Shown piece after piece: positions 18,887 through 28,668 of a DNA stretch of 38,598 nucleotides (the first letter of the stretch is position 1; each line of letters begins with the position of its first letter). The notes under the pieces are model-generated. The model did not search any database. It saw nothing but the letters and a program-made list of their open reading frames with translations, and was not told the DNA's origin. The stretch is from Nitrospira sp. CG24E (lineage in GTDB: Bacteria > Nitrospirota > Nitrospiria > Nitrospirales > Nitrospiraceae), in NCBI GenBank assembly GCA_002869895.2, contig NEWP02000021.1, forward strand, positions 248,783 through 287,380, in the 5' to 3' direction. Both the position numbers and the translations under genes were made by a program.

Positions 18887-19014
18887 GCTTTCCCGCAGCG
18901 CTCTCGGTCGCGTGCCTCCCTGCGACGTACCCATCGGTGACAGAGCTGTCTTGGCAGCTCGGGGTGGGTGGGTGAGAAACGGTACGCCTCAGTCATCCCG
19001 CTTCCTGCGGCCTT
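18887..19014 (-). repeat. Dispersed intergenic repeat, copy 2
   Basis: This is the inverted counterpart of the repeat at 1-142. It occupies most of the spacer between the T-box terminator and the leuA ribosome site, ending about 50 bases before the start codon. The core is 18944-18979. No reading frame is convincing inside it, and no target-site duplication is obvious. Confidence 0.7.
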
Positions 19015-19062
19015 GCTGGAAAGACATTTTGAGGAATCTCACTCAATACGAGAGGTGAAACC

Positions 19063-20610
19063 ATGACACGGATGATCAAGATTTTCGATACGACCTTGCG
19101 TGATGGGGAGCAATCTCCAGGGGCCAGCATGAATGTGGAAGAGAAAATCATGGTGGCGAAGCAGCTGGCGCGTTTGGGCGTCGATATTATCGAAGCCGGA
19201 TTTGCCTATAGTTCGCCAGGAGATTTTGCAGCGGTACAGCGGATCGCGCAGGAAGTCGAGGGACCGACGATTTGCAGTTTGGCACGAGCGCGTCCGGAGG
19301 ATATCGAACGAGCCTGGGAGGCATTGAAAGGAGCCCCGAAGGTCCGTATCCATACGTTTCTTTCGACGTCCGACATCCACTTGAAACATCAGTTCAGAAT
19401 GACGCGGGATGAGGCGAAGAAACGAGCGGTCGAGATGGTGCAACTGGCGAGAGGGTATGTCGACGACGTGGAGTTTTCGCCTATGGATGCCAGTCGCTCC
19501 GATCCCAGCTACCTCTATGAGGTGATCGAGGCGGTGATTGCCGCTGGAGCCGGAACGATCAATATTCCCGACACGGTCGGCTATGCAGTGCCACAAGAAT
19601 TCGGGAGACTCATTCGTGAAATTCTCGAGCGGGTGCCAAACAGCACGAGGGCGGTAATCTCCGTCCATTGCCACAACGATCTCGGCCTCGCGGTGGGAAA
19701 CAGTTTGGCGGCGGTGTTTGAAGGGGCCGGCCAAGTCGAATGCACGATTAACGGAATTGGTGAACGGGCAGGGAACACGGCGCTGGAAGAAGTGGTCATG
19801 GGCCTACGGACTAGGAAAGACTTCTATCAAGCCGACACGAAGATTCGTACTGAAGAGATTTCGAAGACCAGTCGATTGGTGAGCAAGATCACCGGTATGG
19901 TGGTGCAGCCGAACAAGGCAATCGTCGGGGCCAATGCCTTCGCCCATACCTCCGGGATTCACCAAGACGGGTTGCTGAAGGATAAGACGACTTATGAAAT
20001 CATGCGGCCGGAGACGGTTGGCCTGCTTGAAAGCAAGATGATCATGGGGAAACTATCGGGCCGGCACGCGTTTCGTCAGCGGCTGGTGGAGTTGGGATAT
20101 ATGCTCTCGGACGAGGAGGTAAATCATGCCTTCGAACGGTTCAAGAAATTGGCCGATCAGAAAAAGGAAATCTACGAAGAGGACCTCGAAGTGATTGTTT
20201 CCGAAGAGTTGGCCAAAATGCCCGATCGGATTTCGCTGAAGTCATTCCATGTAGCCAGTGGGACGGATCAGGTGCCGACCGCTACGGTCGAACTCGAAAT
20301 AGACGGACGAACGATTGCGCAGACAGGGACAGGCGATGGACCGGTAGATGCGGTCTATCGGACGATTGCGGCAATGACGGAGACAAAGAGCACTCTCCTC
20401 ATGTATGTCGTCAAGGCAATTACCGGTGGAACCGATGCGCAGGGCGAAGTTTCTGTTCGGGTTCAGGAAGATGGACGCACCGTTTCAGGCCATGGCGCCG
20501 ATACGGATATCATCACGGCGTCGGCGCGCGCCTATCTCAATGCGCTGAACAAGTTGTTGTACTTGGCGGGGAAACAGGCGCAGGGCGAGCAGAAGGTGAA
20601 CTTGATTTAA
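19063..20610 (+). CDS. leuA: 2-isopropylmalate synthase
   Basis: LeuA condenses acetyl-CoA with 2-oxoisovalerate, the committed step of leucine synthesis. The 515-residue product has the TIM-barrel opening [17 protein letters not shown] with metal-binding Asp, and the second metal motif [17 protein letters not shown]. The NGIGERAGN loop follows, then a C-terminal leucine-feedback domain (about residues 390-515). The ATG at 19063 has a GAGG seven bases upstream. Expression is expected to be controlled by the T-box leader before it, while the regulatory domain would allow leucine inhibition of the enzyme. Confidence 0.98.
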   Translation: MTRMIKIFDTTLRDGEQSPGASMNVEEKIMVAKQLARLGVDIIEAGFAYSSPGDFAAVQRIAQEVEGPTICSLARARPEDIERAWEALKGAPKVRIHTFLSTSDIHLKHQFRMTRDEAKKRAVEMVQLARGYVDDVEFSPMDASRSDPSYLYEVIEAVIAAGAGTINIPDTVGYAVPQEFGRLIREILERVPNSTRAVISVHCHNDLGLAVGNSLAAVFEGAGQVECTINGIGERAGNTALEEVVMGLRTRKDFYQADTKIRTEEISKTSRLVSKITGMVVQPNKAIVGANAFAHTSGIHQDGLLKDKTTYEIMRPETVGLLESKMIMGKLSGRHAFRQRLVELGYMLSDEEVNHAFERFKKLADQKKEIYEEDLEVIVSEELAKMPDRISLKSFHVASGTDQVPTATVELEIDGRTIAQTGTGDGPVDAVYRTIAAMTETKSTLLMYVVKAITGGTDAQGEVSVRVQEDGRTVSGHGADTDIITASARAYLNALNKLLYLAGKQAQGEQKVNLI

Positions 20611-20664
20611 GGAAAGTGGCCACGGTAGAGTCACCAGCTCAGGCCTAGAGTTGGGAAGGTATCG

Positions 20665-21045
20665 TTGACTGTGAGGTGCTCCGTGGTTCATGTCACCGTG
20701 GGAGATCGAGCGGAGTTTCTAGCCGGCGACCATACCGTCCTTCGAGAGCTGCTGCATCCGGCAAGACAATCCCTTGCGCTTGGGTATAGTGTGGCGCATG
20801 GGACATTAGCTCCCGGCAATCGGTCGAAATGGCACAGGCTCACATCCTCAGAGGTTTACTATATTCTTGCCGGTCGGGGACACTTGACTGTAGACGACTC
20901 GGTCATCGCTGTGAATCCAGGCTCTGTTGTCTATGTGCCCCCAGGAAGCAAACAGTCTCTGGAAAACAATGGGCCCATTGCCATTGAGTTCCTCTGCCTG
21001 GTTGATCCCGCTTGGCGGCTAGAGGATGAAGAAGTCTTGGAATAG
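20665..21045 (+). CDS. Small cupin-domain protein with degenerate metal site
   Basis: The 126-residue protein is a single cupin barrel. Motif 1 is [20 protein letters not shown]: the first His and the Glu are present, but the second His of the usual HxH is Leu. Motif 2 is [16 protein letters not shown], where the His expected after PxG is Gln. Two of four typical metal ligands are therefore absent, so a binding role is more likely than catalysis (inference). The start may be TTG 20665 (GGAAGG five bases before) or GTG 20671. It lies between leuA and leuB on the same strand; the substrate is unknown. Confidence 0.85.
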   Translation: MTVRCSVVHVTVGDRAEFLAGDHTVLRELLHPARQSLALGYSVAHGTLAPGNRSKWHRLTSSEVYYILAGRGHLTVDDSVIAVNPGSVVYVPPGSKQSLENNGPIAIEFLCLVDPAWRLEDEEVLE

Positions 21046-21086
21046 AGGTTTCGGCGGTTATCACCTGCAAAGAGGGAGAGTGGTCT

Positions 21087-22160
21087 GTGAAGGCGAAGAT
21101 TGCCGTATTGGCTGGTGATGGAGTGGGTCGGGAGATCGTTCCGGAAGCCGTGAAGGTGCTGAAAGCCGTAGCCGAGAAGTTCCAGCACAGGTTTGAATTC
21201 TTTTCCGGTGATGTGGGCGGGCAGGCGATTGACTCAGTGGGTGTCCCGCTTCCTCAGGAGACACTGAGCCTGGCCAAACAGAGCGATGCGGTCTTGCTCG
21301 GTGCGGTCGGTGGACCCAAGTGGGAAGGGTTGAAGTATGACTTGCGTCCGGAACGCGCGTTGTTGGGATTGCGCGAACACCTGGGTCTCTATGCGAATTT
21401 ACGGCCGGCGAAATTGTATCCGATGTTGTCCGATGCCTCGACGCTGAAACGAGAGGTGATTGAAGGGATCGACATCCTCGTCATTCGTGAACTGACCGGC
21501 GGCATCTATTTCGGAAAACCCAAAGGCATCGAGAAGCTACCGAGCGGGAGCGAACGGGGCATCAATACCGAGGTCTATACCACTGAAGAAATCCAACGCA
21601 TTGCAAAAGTCGCGTTCGATGCGGCAAGAAAGCGTCGAAAGAAAGTGATGTCCGTCGACAAAGCGAACGTGCTGGAGTCATCGGAGCTTTGGCGCCGTGT
21701 CGTCACCGATGTCCATAAGGGCTATCCGGATGTGGAGTTGAGCCATATCTACGTAGACAATGCGGCGATGCAACTCGTGCGTAACCCGCGGCAGTTCGAC
21801 GTGATGCTCTGTAATAATATATTCGGCGACATTTTGAGCGATGAAGCTGCGATGTTGACCGGGTCCATCGGGATGTTGCCGTCGGCCAGTATCGGAGCGC
21901 AGGTGGGACTATTCGAGCCGATCCACGGCAGCGCACCGGATATCGCGGGGAAGAATGTGGCGAATCCAATCGCGACGATTGCCTCAGTTGCCATGATGTT
22001 GTCCTACGCATTCAAGTTGGATAGGGAAGCAGCAGCCATCGAGCAGGCGATTGTGAAGACCCTTGAACTCGGCTATCGTACGAAAGATATTCAGAGTCCT
22101 GGTACTCGGCTAGTCACGACAACAGAAATGGGTGAGGCCATCCTGCAAAATCTGAACTAG
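21087..22160 (+). CDS. leuB: 3-isopropylmalate dehydrogenase
   Basis: LeuB oxidises 3-isopropylmalate with NAD and magnesium in leucine synthesis. The 357-residue product matches the family: [18 protein letters not shown] at the N-terminus, the substrate arginines in [33 protein letters not shown], the catalytic Lys in VDKANVLE, the metal-binding aspartates in [12 protein letters not shown], and the nucleotide-binding [13 protein letters not shown]. The start is GTG 21087. leuC and leuD are not in the window, so isopropylmalate isomerase must be encoded elsewhere. Confidence 0.97.
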   Translation: MKAKIAVLAGDGVGREIVPEAVKVLKAVAEKFQHRFEFFSGDVGGQAIDSVGVPLPQETLSLAKQSDAVLLGAVGGPKWEGLKYDLRPERALLGLREHLGLYANLRPAKLYPMLSDASTLKREVIEGIDILVIRELTGGIYFGKPKGIEKLPSGSERGINTEVYTTEEIQRIAKVAFDAARKRRKKVMSVDKANVLESSELWRRVVTDVHKGYPDVELSHIYVDNAAMQLVRNPRQFDVMLCNNIFGDILSDEAAMLTGSIGMLPSASIGAQVGLFEPIHGSAPDIAGKNVANPIATIASVAMMLSYAFKLDREAAAIEQAIVKTLELGYRTKDIQSPGTRLVTTTEMGEAILQNLN

Positions 22161-22178
22161 GCAAGTATTTTGAGACAC

Positions 22179-23384
22179 ATGAGCACAGGTCTTAAAACCG
22201 GATTAATCAAGACGGTTACCGGTACTGGAAACTCCGGCTGGTCGGGTGACGGCGCCCTGGCCCTTGCTGCTTGTCTGAATGAGCCGAAGAGTCTTACCCT
22301 CGATTCAGAGGGGAACCTATTCATTGCCGACTCTGAGAACCATCTCATCCGGAAGATCGACAGGAAGAGCAACTGTATCAGGACGGTGGCGGGACGTATT
22401 CAGGGGGGTGAATCAGGGGCGAAGCCCGCGTCGAACGCCCTGGTGGCTGAGAGAGAGGATGCCGACCCTTTTGCTGAAGGTGAAAGAGCTCATGCTCATC
22501 CCTTTACCCAACAGGCCGACTTGAGTGGGACTGTTCGATATGTTGCAACCGGGACAGCGCCGATTAGACGATTTAGCGGCGACGGCGGCCCTGCCGATCA
22601 AGCCCTCTTAAATTTCCCGACGGCTGTTGTAGTCGATCGGATAGGACATCTCTACATTGCGGATACGCTGAACCATCGGGTGCGGCGAGTGGATGTAGTG
22701 ACAGGAGTGATCACAACGATCGCGGGCCTGGGCCAACCTCGATATTCAGGTGACGGAGGATTGGCCGTGGAGGCTGGTTTGAATGAACCGGCTGCCTTGG
22801 CGGTTAGTGACGGGGGTATCCTCTATATCGCCGACCAGAACAACCACCGTGTGAGGGCGGTAGATTTGGCCACCGGAATGATTCACACAGTCGCAGGGAC
22901 TGGGACGGCTTCATATAATGGAGATGGTATAGTTGGGACAGATACCGGACTGGCTGGTCCTAGTGGAGTGGCGCTTGCGTCAGATGGCACGTTGTTTATT
23001 GCCGATAGCTTCAATGGAAGGATTCGTGCCGTTGATCCTGTCACTGGTCTCATACGAACTGTGGCGGGCGATGGCGGTGAGTATCGGTATCAGGGACCGG
23101 GAGAACCAGCCAGCCCCAGTCTTTCCCGGCCATCGGGAATCGCATTGGACGAAGAGGGGAATCTGTACTTTACCGATTCAGACAACCATCTGGTGCGGCG
23201 CTGGGATCGAATCACCGGGCATATCGAACGTATTGCCGGGGTTGGTCTGGCGCAATATGGAGGCGATGGGGGAGCGGCCCATGAAGCCGGATTGAGTTAT
23301 CCGTTTGGCATTGTCGTGGATTGCAGAGGGCATCTGTTTGTGGCCGATACATTCAATCATCGGATTCGCGAAATCGTGCTGTAA
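22179..23384 (+). CDS. NHL-repeat six-bladed beta-propeller protein
   Basis: The 401-residue product consists of about six blades of 55-60 residues. Each carries a variant of SGDGG-x-A, then a LxxPxG(I/V)AxDxxGxLYIADxxNHRVRxVD strand set, then a TVAG strand. The first and last blades look able to close the ring. A low-complexity insert separates blades 1 and 2 (about residues 80-125). No signal peptide is visible, so it may be cytoplasmic, unlike many NHL proteins. ATG 22179 is preferred, but TTG 22170 is in frame and neither has a good ribosome site. It lies between leuB and the asd fragment. Its binding partner cannot be predicted. Confidence 0.85.
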   Translation: MSTGLKTGLIKTVTGTGNSGWSGDGALALAACLNEPKSLTLDSEGNLFIADSENHLIRKIDRKSNCIRTVAGRIQGGESGAKPASNALVAEREDADPFAEGERAHAHPFTQQADLSGTVRYVATGTAPIRRFSGDGGPADQALLNFPTAVVVDRIGHLYIADTLNHRVRRVDVVTGVITTIAGLGQPRYSGDGGLAVEAGLNEPAALAVSDGGILYIADQNNHRVRAVDLATGMIHTVAGTGTASYNGDGIVGTDTGLAGPSGVALASDGTLFIADSFNGRIRAVDPVTGLIRTVAGDGGEYRYQGPGEPASPSLSRPSGIALDEEGNLYFTDSDNHLVRRWDRITGHIERIAGVGLAQYGGDGGAAHEAGLSYPFGIVVDCRGHLFVADTFNHRIREIVL

Positions 23385-23399
23385 TCAGGATTGACAGCC

Positions 23400-23573
23400 A
23401 TGTTGAAAAAGAAATCAGGATATGTGGTCGCGATCCTCGGTGCGACCGGGGCGGTTGGGAAAGAAACGCTTGAGATCCTTGAAGAGCGCGAGTTTCCCTT
23501 GGCCGCTCTTCGCCTGTTTGCATCGAAACGTTCCCGATATTGCCGTCATTTCGCTCGGCGGAATCGTCTATAG
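23400..23573 (+). pseudogene. asd: Aspartate-semialdehyde dehydrogenase, 5' fragment only
   Basis: The first 45 residues are an intact Asd N-terminus: the Rossmann motif VAILGATGAVGKETLEILEE followed by FPLAALRLFASKRS. ATG 23400 has AGGA nine bases upstream. After about 23534 the homology stops and the frame runs 13 codons through mreB sequence in the wrong frame to a stop at 23573. The catalytic Cys region and the dimerisation domain are missing, so this cannot be functional as read. Asd is needed for Lys, Thr, Met and diaminopimelate synthesis, so either another copy exists or the sequence here is wrong. Confidence 0.88.
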
Positions 23574-24081
23574 CGAGTCTGTCAAGGTCGCGGGCGATCG
23601 CATGGACGACGCGATCATGAATTATATTAAGAAGAAGTATAACCTTCTCATCGGTGAACATATGGCGGAGCGGATCAAGTTCGAAATCGGATCCGCCTAT
23701 CCCTTTGAGGAACGCAAGACCATGATGATCAAGGGGCGCGACTTGATTTCCGGTATTCCCCGTACGTTGGTGGTGGATGACGCGGAAGTCCGTGAAGCGT
23801 TGCAGGAACCGATCGGGACAATCGTCAACGCGATTAAAGTGGCATTGGAAAATACCCCGCCTGAGTTGGCGGGCGACATTATTGACCGAGGCGTCGTACT
23901 TACGGGCGGGGGATCTTTGCTGAAGGGCATGGATACGCGTTTTCGGGAAGAGACGAATCTGCCGATCATCACCGTGGATGATCCCTTGACGTCCGTAGTC
24001 TTGGGGGTCGGGAAAATCCTCGATGAGTTGGATCTGCTCGCCAAGGTGTCGGTGATGTCCCAGGCCAATACCTACCGATAA
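23535..24081 (+). pseudogene. mreB: Rod-shape actin MreB, 3' half only
   Basis: The last 181 residues of MreB are intact: DIAVISLGGIVYSESVKVAGD, RIKFEIGSAYP, IPRTLVV, ALQEPIGTIVNAIKVALE, and the adenosine motif DRGVVLTGGGSLLKGMD, ending in a normal C-terminus. Roughly 165 N-terminal residues are absent, including the phosphate-1 motif and part of the ATP site. The junction with the asd fragment is at about 23534. The coding frame is open back to 23422 only because it reads asd sequence out of frame. mreC, mreD, mrdA and rodA follow normally, so a complete mreB is expected at this place in the real genome. Confidence 0.9.
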
Positions 24082-24105
24082 GGCTCCATCCCTCACTCCC
24101 ATATT

Positions 24106-24984
24106 ATGTGGATGGCTCACTCTCGTTCTTCCTACGGTGCCAGACGCCTGGCGATTGCCTGCTTTGCGCTTCTGCTGGTGGCCCTTTTTCTGCTTCCCAC
24201 TCAAATCCAAGGACTTTTGCAGTATCTGGATGGGCCGGTTGGATACGTCGTGCGTGTCCCACTCGAAGCCATTGCGTCCATCGATGCCGGTATCGCCGAT
24301 CGCTGGGAGCGCTACGTGGCGTTGCAAGGAGTTCAGGAGGAGAACCAACAGCTCCGAAAAGAAATCGAGTGGTTGCGCGGTCAACATAGCCACTTGCGCG
24401 AGTCCGTTGCCGCGACAGAACGATTGACGGACCTGCTGCAATTTAAACAGCAGGCGCTTCCCACAATGGTTGCGGCTCAAGTCATCGGGCGCGATGCCAC
24501 GAACCGGTATCGTGCCATCGTGCTCAATAAGGGCGAAAGTGATGGGATCAAACCGGATATGGGAGTGGTGACGCCCGCCGGTGTCGTCGGGCGTGTTGTG
24601 AAGACGACCGGGGCATCGTCCGTGGTGCTTTTGGTGACAGATCCAAGCAACGCGATCGCGGGTCTCATTCAGCGGACGAGAGACGAAGGTGTGGTGGAGG
24701 GGACTCAACAGGGTTTGGCTCATATGAAGTATATTCCGTTGCTGTCGACGGTTCGAGACGGCGATCGGGTTGTGACTTCAGGTCTTGTTGGAGATTTTCC
24801 CCGAGGGCTCGTGATCGGCACGATTACCCGCATCGATAAACAGGAGGGCGCCCTCTTCCAGTCTGCCGAACTCACGCCGGAAGTCGATGTCGGCCGTGTG
24901 GAGGAAGTGTTGGTGATCCAGACGTCGTATGGGCAGTCCTCGAAGGCGGCGGGAGCGGACCTGCTCGGGAAACCATTGCCGTGA
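24106..24984 (+). CDS. mreC: Rod shape-determining protein MreC
   Basis: MreC is the periplasmic scaffold linking MreB to the elongation machinery. The 292-residue product has one N-terminal membrane helix (about residues 13-33) and a coiled coil (VQEENQQLRKEIEWLRGQ, about 70-105). A double beta-barrel domain follows, with the conserved VIGRDATNRYRAIVLNKG and GVVGRVVKTT segments. It lies 24 bases after mreB and overlaps mreD by four bases, as part of a mreBCD-mrdA-rodA elongasome operon. Confidence 0.96.
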   Translation: MWMAHSRSSYGARRLAIACFALLLVALFLLPTQIQGLLQYLDGPVGYVVRVPLEAIASIDAGIADRWERYVALQGVQEENQQLRKEIEWLRGQHSHLRESVAATERLTDLLQFKQQALPTMVAAQVIGRDATNRYRAIVLNKGESDGIKPDMGVVTPAGVVGRVVKTTGASSVVLLVTDPSNAIAGLIQRTRDEGVVEGTQQGLAHMKYIPLLSTVRDGDRVVTSGLVGDFPRGLVIGTITRIDKQEGALFQSAELTPEVDVGRVEEVLVIQTSYGQSSKAAGADLLGKPLP

Positions 24985-25472
24985 AATTTCTGATCTATCT
25001 GGTTCTCGTATTGCTGCTCGTTCCCCTGCAGACGACGTTGCTGCCCCATCTGAGCGTGTGGGATGTAAAGCCGGATTTAGGCCTTGTGGCGGCGGCGCTT
25101 GTCGGGCTTTTTGCCGGTGAATTGGAAGGCCTTCTCGTGGGACTCGCAATCGGATGGATCCTGAGTATGTTCTCAGCCGGCGAGCTCTGGTTAGTGCTTC
25201 TGACGGACGGGGGTGTCGGGCTCTTGGCAGGATTCCTGGGACGGCAGGGGTCGCAGATGACGGCAATCGCATTAGGTCTGGGGCTTCTGCTGGCGTCCTT
25301 ACTGAGTGGAGTGTTTGCGATAATGAACTTCCAGCACCTCGACGGGTCTCAGATGTGGTGGATGATCGAATCGATCGTCTTTCCGCAAGCGTGTTTTGAC
25401 GGAGTGGTGGGAGCGGGGCTCTATTGGTTGCTCTCTCAACGGTATGATGTCATCCGCCTCAGGGCCGAATAG
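24981..25472 (+). CDS. mreD: Rod shape-determining protein MreD
   Basis: MreD is a small inner-membrane partner of MreC. The 163-residue product is strongly hydrophobic with about five to six membrane segments and the short charged motif WDVKPDLGLV after the first. Family sequence similarity is low, so the assignment rests on topology, length, and position between mreC and the PBP2 gene. The start overlaps mreC by four bases. Confidence 0.9.
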   Translation: MKFLIYLVLVLLLVPLQTTLLPHLSVWDVKPDLGLVAAALVGLFAGELEGLLVGLAIGWILSMFSAGELWLVLLTDGGVGLLAGFLGRQGSQMTAIALGLGLLLASLLSGVFAIMNFQHLDGSQMWWMIESIVFPQACFDGVVGAGLYWLLSQRYDVIRLRAE

Positions 25473-25512
25473 CGGGCCTATGATGGGCGTGGTGGAATGT
25501 TGATTGTGACGC

Positions 25513-27402
25513 ATGGCAACAGCTGGTCTGCAGGATTCTGAACTTGGAGAGCTCCAACGCCGGGTAGTCATCCTCCGTATCGGCTTGTTGCTCGTCGTGG
25601 CATTGCTGGGACTGCGACTCTGGCACTTGCAGATTCGAGAGGGGCCCTACTACCGCGATCTCTCCGAGAATAATCGGACACGCTCCGTCATCGTTGAACC
25701 GGCTCGGGGGCTCATCTATGATCGCAATGGGGTGTTGTTGGCCAATAATGTCCCAAGCTTCACGCTCTACGTTTCGCTCGAGGATGTCAAAGATCGCGAC
25801 CTGCTCGTCGATCAGCTCAGTAATCTCTTAGGATTAGACGCTGCGCTCGTGAGAAGCAAGCTCACGGCTCGCGGGAGCAGGCAACTGCCGCGTAAGGTGA
25901 AGGGTCGCTTGACTCTTCGAGAAGCGACGCTGATTGAGTCTCACCGCCTGGACTTGCCAGGCGTCATGGTGCAAGTTGAATCGCAACGGAACTATCCTGG
26001 CGGGGTCACGGCCTCGCATCTCTTGGGCTATGTCGGGGAAGTGTCGCCCGAGCAGTTAGAGAGACCGGAATATGCCGACCTGCATCAGGGCAGCATCGTC
26101 GGGCAATATGGGGTCGAGAAATTTTTCGATCGGTTCTTGCGTGGTCAGGCCGGGCAGAAAAGTGTAGAAGTCGATGCCGTTGGACATGAAAAACAGACGG
26201 TAGTCGTAGACGAACCCCATGCCGGGGACAACCTCTACCTCACCATTGATGCGCGGCTGCAAAAAGTAGCCGAAAATCTATTGGGGGAGGAGACCGGCGC
26301 GATTGTCGCGCTTGATCCGAGGACAGGTGACGTGCTTGCCATGGCCAGCCGTCCTGGCTTCGATCCGAATATTCTCTCGCGGGAGCTCACACCGAAACAA
26401 TGGACCGAGATCGTGCAAGATGAAGGGCGCCCCTTGAACAATCGAGCCTCGCAAGGGCAGTATCCGCCTGGTTCGGTTTTCAAGGTGATGATGGCTGCGG
26501 CTGCGTTGGAAACCAAGACCGTGACACCGTCGACGACCATTTACTGCAATGGAGGGTATCAATTCGGTCGCCGCTTGTATCATGACTGGAAAGCCGGAGG
26601 GCATGGATCGGTGGATCTCAGGCACGCGCTTGTGCAATCGTGCGATGTCTATTTCTACACCGTTGGACAGCGGATGGGGATCGAGACGATGGCTTCCTTC
26701 GCCCATCAGTTTGGGTTGGGAGAGGAGACGGGGATCGAACTGCCGTCTGAACGGATTGGGATCGTGCCTTCCGAGGCTTGGAAACGGAAAGCCAAGAATG
26801 AGCCATGGCTGCCGGGGGAAACGATCTCGGCATCCATCGGACAGGGTTATGTGAATGTGACCCCGCTGCAGATGGCGAGTCTGATCGGCACCGTTGCAAA
26901 CGACGGTGTGACATTTCGCCCTCGACTGGTCCAGGCAGTGTTGGATCGGGCAACCGGGGAATTACAAAAGAGGGTTGCGGTTCCCAAACGCACGGTGCAG
27001 CTGAGGCCCGAGATCCTACCGATAATTAAGGAGGCGCTGGCCGGAGTGGTCAAAGAGGGGACCGCCACGCGGGCGAAGTCGGCGCTGGTGACGATCGCCG
27101 GGAAGACCGGCACGGCTCAGGTGGCGGCTTTGCGCACAGGCCCAGAGAAGGATATTCCAAAGAAGTTCCGCGATCATGCCTGGTTCGTCGCCTTTGCCCC
27201 GGTCGAAGCGCCTGCGATTGCGGTTGCGGTGCTGGGTGAACATATGGGGCATGGAGGGTCGGCCTCGGCGCCGCTCGCCAAAGAACTCATCGAGGCCTAT
27301 GTGAAGCTAGATCTTCCCGCTTCTACCGGTGTGACGGACGGTGCGAGTGCGAAGAAAGAGGGCGCCGGAGGAAGGGAACCAGATGATCGATCGGGTGATT
27401 AA
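25513..27402 (+). CDS. mrdA: Penicillin-binding protein 2 (elongasome transpeptidase)
   Basis: PBP2 crosslinks peptidoglycan during cell elongation, working with RodA. The 629-residue class B PBP has an N-terminal membrane helix (about 19-38) and a pedestal region with RGLIYDRNGVLLANN. Its transpeptidase domain contains Ser321-x2-Lys324 (GSVFK), Ser376-Cys-Asp378 and Lys531-Thr-Gly533. It sits 40 bases after mreD and its 3' end overlaps the rodA start by 20 bases. An acidic/Gly-rich tail follows the last motif. Confidence 0.97.
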   Translation: MATAGLQDSELGELQRRVVILRIGLLLVVALLGLRLWHLQIREGPYYRDLSENNRTRSVIVEPARGLIYDRNGVLLANNVPSFTLYVSLEDVKDRDLLVDQLSNLLGLDAALVRSKLTARGSRQLPRKVKGRLTLREATLIESHRLDLPGVMVQVESQRNYPGGVTASHLLGYVGEVSPEQLERPEYADLHQGSIVGQYGVEKFFDRFLRGQAGQKSVEVDAVGHEKQTVVVDEPHAGDNLYLTIDARLQKVAENLLGEETGAIVALDPRTGDVLAMASRPGFDPNILSRELTPKQWTEIVQDEGRPLNNRASQGQYPPGSVFKVMMAAAALETKTVTPSTTIYCNGGYQFGRRLYHDWKAGGHGSVDLRHALVQSCDVYFYTVGQRMGIETMASFAHQFGLGEETGIELPSERIGIVPSEAWKRKAKNEPWLPGETISASIGQGYVNVTPLQMASLIGTVANDGVTFRPRLVQAVLDRATGELQKRVAVPKRTVQLRPEILPIIKEALAGVVKEGTATRAKSALVTIAGKTGTAQVAALRTGPEKDIPKKFRDHAWFVAFAPVEAPAIAVAVLGEHMGHGGSASAPLAKELIEAYVKLDLPASTGVTDGASAKKEGAGGREPDDRSGD

Positions 27403-28498
27403 TAGCCGAGGCTTCGACAATTTCGATTTCCGTTTTATCGGACTTGTCTTTGCCATCCTGGGAGTCGGCGTTCTATCGATTTATAGTGTGACGCATGACC
27501 AAGGAGCCGCGTTTCCATTTTATGCGAAACAGCTCGTGTGGATTGTACTCGGTACAGTCGCGTTTCTCGTCATGTGGCTTTCGGACTATCATCGAATCGC
27601 GCGGTTGGCGTATCCTGCCTATGCGATTATCCTCATCCTACTCGCCGTCGTGCTGTTTGAAGGCAGGAGTAGCAGAGGGGCGCAACGATGGATTCCGATG
27701 GGACCATTTGCATTCCAACCATCGGAATTCGCCAAGCTGGTCCTCATTCTGACCTTGGCGCACTACTATTCGGAAAGGCCACGGGTGGGTTGGCTCCAGC
27801 GAGTGGTGCTGCCGGGTCTGCTGGTCCTTCCGGGACTGCTTCTGATTCTGAAACAGCCGGACCTCGGCAGCGGTTTGAGCTTCATGGCGGTGTATGCCGC
27901 AATGCTGCTGATGGTGGGGATGAGGTCGAAGGCGATAGGTGTCATCCTCCTGTTTTCGCTGATGCTGTTCCCCTTCGCCTGGGAGCTGATGTGGGGGTCA
28001 TTGCATGATTATCAACGACAGCGCATTATGACGTTCGTCGATCCGGTCTACGATCCGGGGGGCAAGGGATACCATGCTCTCCAATCCAAGATTGCCATTG
28101 GAGCGGGAGAATTGACAGGGAAGGGGCTTTACGGAGGGACGCAGAGCCAATTGAAATTTTTGCCCGAGGGGCATACAGACTTTGTTTTTTCGGTGTTTGC
28201 CGAGGAATGGGGGTTTCTCGGAGTACTGGCTCTCTTGATATTGTTTGTCACATTGATCTGGCTGTCCTTGGAAATCGTCGGGCGCGCGAAGGATCAGCTG
28301 GGGGCTCTATTGGCGGTCGGTATTATTTGCATGCTGTGTTTTTGCGTCGTCATCAATATCGGCATGACGGTAGGCATGTTCCCGATCGTGGGAATTCCTC
28401 TGCCGCTCATGAGCTACGGCGGGAGTGCGACGGTTATGACCATGGCGTCGCTCGGCCTGCTGTTGAATGTCAAACGGCGTCGATTGAGTTTCTTTTAG
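27383..28498 (+). CDS. rodA: Peptidoglycan glycosyltransferase RodA (SEDS family)
   Basis: RodA polymerises lipid II glycan strands during elongation. The 371-residue SEDS protein has about ten membrane helices and the family signatures RWIPMGPFAFQPSEFAKL, KQPDLGSG, LPEGHTDFVFSVFAEEWGF and GIPLPLMSYGGSA. ATG 27383 follows a GGAAGGG ribosome site and gives a normal N-terminus; the longer open frame to 27341 runs inside mrdA. It overlaps mrdA by 20 bases, consistent with coupled expression of the RodA-PBP2 pair. Confidence 0.97.
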   Translation: MIDRVINSRGFDNFDFRFIGLVFAILGVGVLSIYSVTHDQGAAFPFYAKQLVWIVLGTVAFLVMWLSDYHRIARLAYPAYAIILILLAVVLFEGRSSRGAQRWIPMGPFAFQPSEFAKLVLILTLAHYYSERPRVGWLQRVVLPGLLVLPGLLLILKQPDLGSGLSFMAVYAAMLLMVGMRSKAIGVILLFSLMLFPFAWELMWGSLHDYQRQRIMTFVDPVYDPGGKGYHALQSKIAIGAGELTGKGLYGGTQSQLKFLPEGHTDFVFSVFAEEWGFLGVLALLILFVTLIWLSLEIVGRAKDQLGALLAVGIICMLCFCVVINIGMTVGMFPIVGIPLPLMSYGGSATVMTMASLGLLLNVKRRRLSFF

Positions 28499-28668
28499 TG
28501 CATGCGTGATTGCAGGGTCCCGAGCGATCCGGGATCGAGGCAAGAGGTGTCATGTTATGGCGCAAACCGCCGTGCCGGTGAATAATCGAGTGGAGGCCGG
28601 AACCTGGGGATTCCCCGCGTTCGTCCTGCGCATCGGCGAGGCGGTTTTGCTGAATGGAAGGAGTCGGT

